Source: CAZRDB01 sp964598695
GTDB lineage: Bacteria; Armatimonadota; Zipacnadia; UBA1398
Direction of reading: 5' to 3'
Assembly: GCA_964598695.1 (NCBI GenBank)
Contig: CAZRDB010000252.1
Coordinates: 1 to 6,043, forward strand
DNA: 6,043 nucleotides
Position 1 is the first letter of the stretch. Every line of letters begins with the position of its first letter. The notes beneath the pieces were generated by a model that saw nothing but the letters and a program-made list of their open reading frames with translations, searched no databases and was not told the origin of the DNA. Shown here piece after piece: positions 5,431 through 6,043 of this stretch. The position numbers and the translations under genes are program-made.

Positions 5431-6043
5431 CTACTCTCGGACGATCGCCGCAACCCACATGCCGGGGCCGGGGGCCTCGATGGCGGCCACCGCTCCTCCG
5501 ACCAGCTCCGCCTCGCCCGCCCACTCGCCATCCGAGAGGTCGATCCAGTGGAGGCGGAACGCGCCGTCGTGGCCGGTGAGGTCCAGGCCGACGGCGCCCC
5601 CGTCCGTCAGGTAGAGCACATAGGCCCTCCCGGGCGCCGCGGCGAGGTAGGCTTCGTTCTCCTCGCGATCGGACAGGAGAGCGTTCGCCGGCTCGACCTC
5701 CCACAGCCTGACGCGCGACTCGAGCCGCCGGGCGGCACGCAGCGAAGCCTTCGCGGGCTCGGTCAGGCCCAGCCCTGAGACGGGACGATGGAAGCGCGCC
5801 GAGGCCGCCCCACCCACGACGTGGCGCCACCAGCGTTCGAGGCCGTCCCGCGTGCCCCCGAACGGTCCCCCGTCGGCGCCGTAGGTCTTGACCGTGTTGA
5901 TCGGGCGTGGCGCACCGGCGATGTGAGACCGTGCCCACTGGAATCGGTCCCAGTGCTCCTGGCCGGACACCTGGTTGTTCTGCGAGACATCGCAGAACTG
6001 GTACCGCTCCGGGTGGTCAAGGGTGTTGCGGTGGCGGTCGGCC
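5431..6043 (-). CDS. Glycoside-hydrolase-like protein (DUF4038/GH140-like), C-terminal 203 residues; 5' end beyond window
   Basis: The frame is open from the right edge (first full codon at 6042) to a TAG at 5431. No start is visible, and an internal GTG at 5970 would leave out the conserved block before it. The first half resembles the end of the catalytic region of DUF4038/apiosidase-like hydrolases of uncharacterised bacterial families: YQFCDVSQNN, GQEHWDRFQW, PRPINTVKTYGADGG, and an aromatic RDGLERWWRHVVGGAASARFH stretch in two parts. The last 90 or so residues are beta-rich, with AYVLYLTDGG, GAFRLHWIDLSDGEW and MWVAAIVRE. They fit the beta-sandwich that usually closes these proteins (the so-called putative collagen-binding domain, PF12904 type). 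The likely role is carbohydrate cleavage or recognition outside the cytoplasm, but the main catalytic part and any signal peptide lie off the window. The gene is 101 bases upstream of the aminotransferase and probably a separate transcript. Confidence 0.7.
   Translation of the reverse strand, partial: ADRHRNTLDHPERYQFCDVSQNNQVSGQEHWDRFQWARSHIAGAPRPINTVKTYGADGGPFGGTRDGLERWWRHVVGGAASARFHRPVSGLGLTEPAKASLRAARRLESRVRLWEVEPANALLSDREENEAYLAAAPGRAYVLYLTDGGAVGLDLTGHDGAFRLHWIDLSDGEWAGEAELVGGAVAAIEAPGPGMWVAAIVRE

Noticed and set aside
719..5614. A very long plus-strand open frame of 1631 codons
   Set aside because: It is codon-aligned with, and opposite to, two well-supported minus-strand genes. Its product is Arg/Pro/Ala/Gly-rich with no recognisable domain. 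It stays open only because TTA, CTA and TCA are not used in the real genes.
5330..5938. A 203-residue N-terminal extension of the aminotransferase in the same frame
   Set aside because: It overlaps the upstream hydrolase-like gene, has Arg-rich shadow-type composition, and ignores the strong AAGGAG/GTG start that gives the family's normal length and N-terminus.
5431..5970. GTG at 5970 as the start of a separate small 179-residue gene
   Set aside because: The frame is open to the window edge, and the codons before it encode the conserved YQFCDVSQNN block that continues without a break, so this is an internal valine of a larger protein.

Overview
The window is GC-rich bacterial chromosomal DNA. 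All four genes that can be supported lie on the minus strand, so they are transcribed from the right edge towards the left. Both outer genes are cut by the window edges. Coding density is high. No tRNA, rRNA, CRISPR array, insertion sequence or phage feature is visible. GC-biased codon use, a DUF4038/GH140-like sugar-hydrolase relative and an NAD-type isocitrate dehydrogenase would fit Planctomycetota or a similar high-GC environmental phylum. This is inference; the sequence does not prove the taxon.

Right to left: (1) 5431-6043 is the C-terminal end of a glycoside-hydrolase-like protein, with the tail of its catalytic region followed by a beta-rich C-terminal domain. (2) 5330-5430 is a 101-base intergenic region with a perfect 6-bp hairpin and a TATACT -10-like element, the most plausible place for a new transcript to start. 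(3) 4157-5329 is a complete class I, subgroup I-gamma aspartate-type aminotransferase of 390 residues, starting at GTG behind a strong AAGGAG site. (4) 758-4141 is a large secreted protein of about 1127 residues made of two tandem M61/M1-like gluzincin peptidase modules joined by a proline-rich linker. (5) 1-718 is the N-terminal 239 residues of an NAD-dependent isocitrate dehydrogenase.

The gaps between genes 3 and 4 (15 bases) and between 4 and 5 (39 bases) suggest co-transcription of aminotransferase, peptidase-like protein and isocitrate dehydrogenase. The two enzymes meet in 2-oxoglutarate/glutamate metabolism: isocitrate dehydrogenase makes 2-oxoglutarate, and the transaminase typically uses the 2-oxoglutarate/glutamate pair. 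The exported peptidase-like protein has no obvious link to them.

The most interesting object is the double-module protein. The C-terminal module keeps a complete HELMH...E zinc signature. The N-terminal module has lost both histidines and the catalytic glutamate in exact register, yet keeps the rest of the fold and the third-ligand glutamate. It looks like an internal duplication that produced a pseudopeptidase joined to a probably active peptidase.
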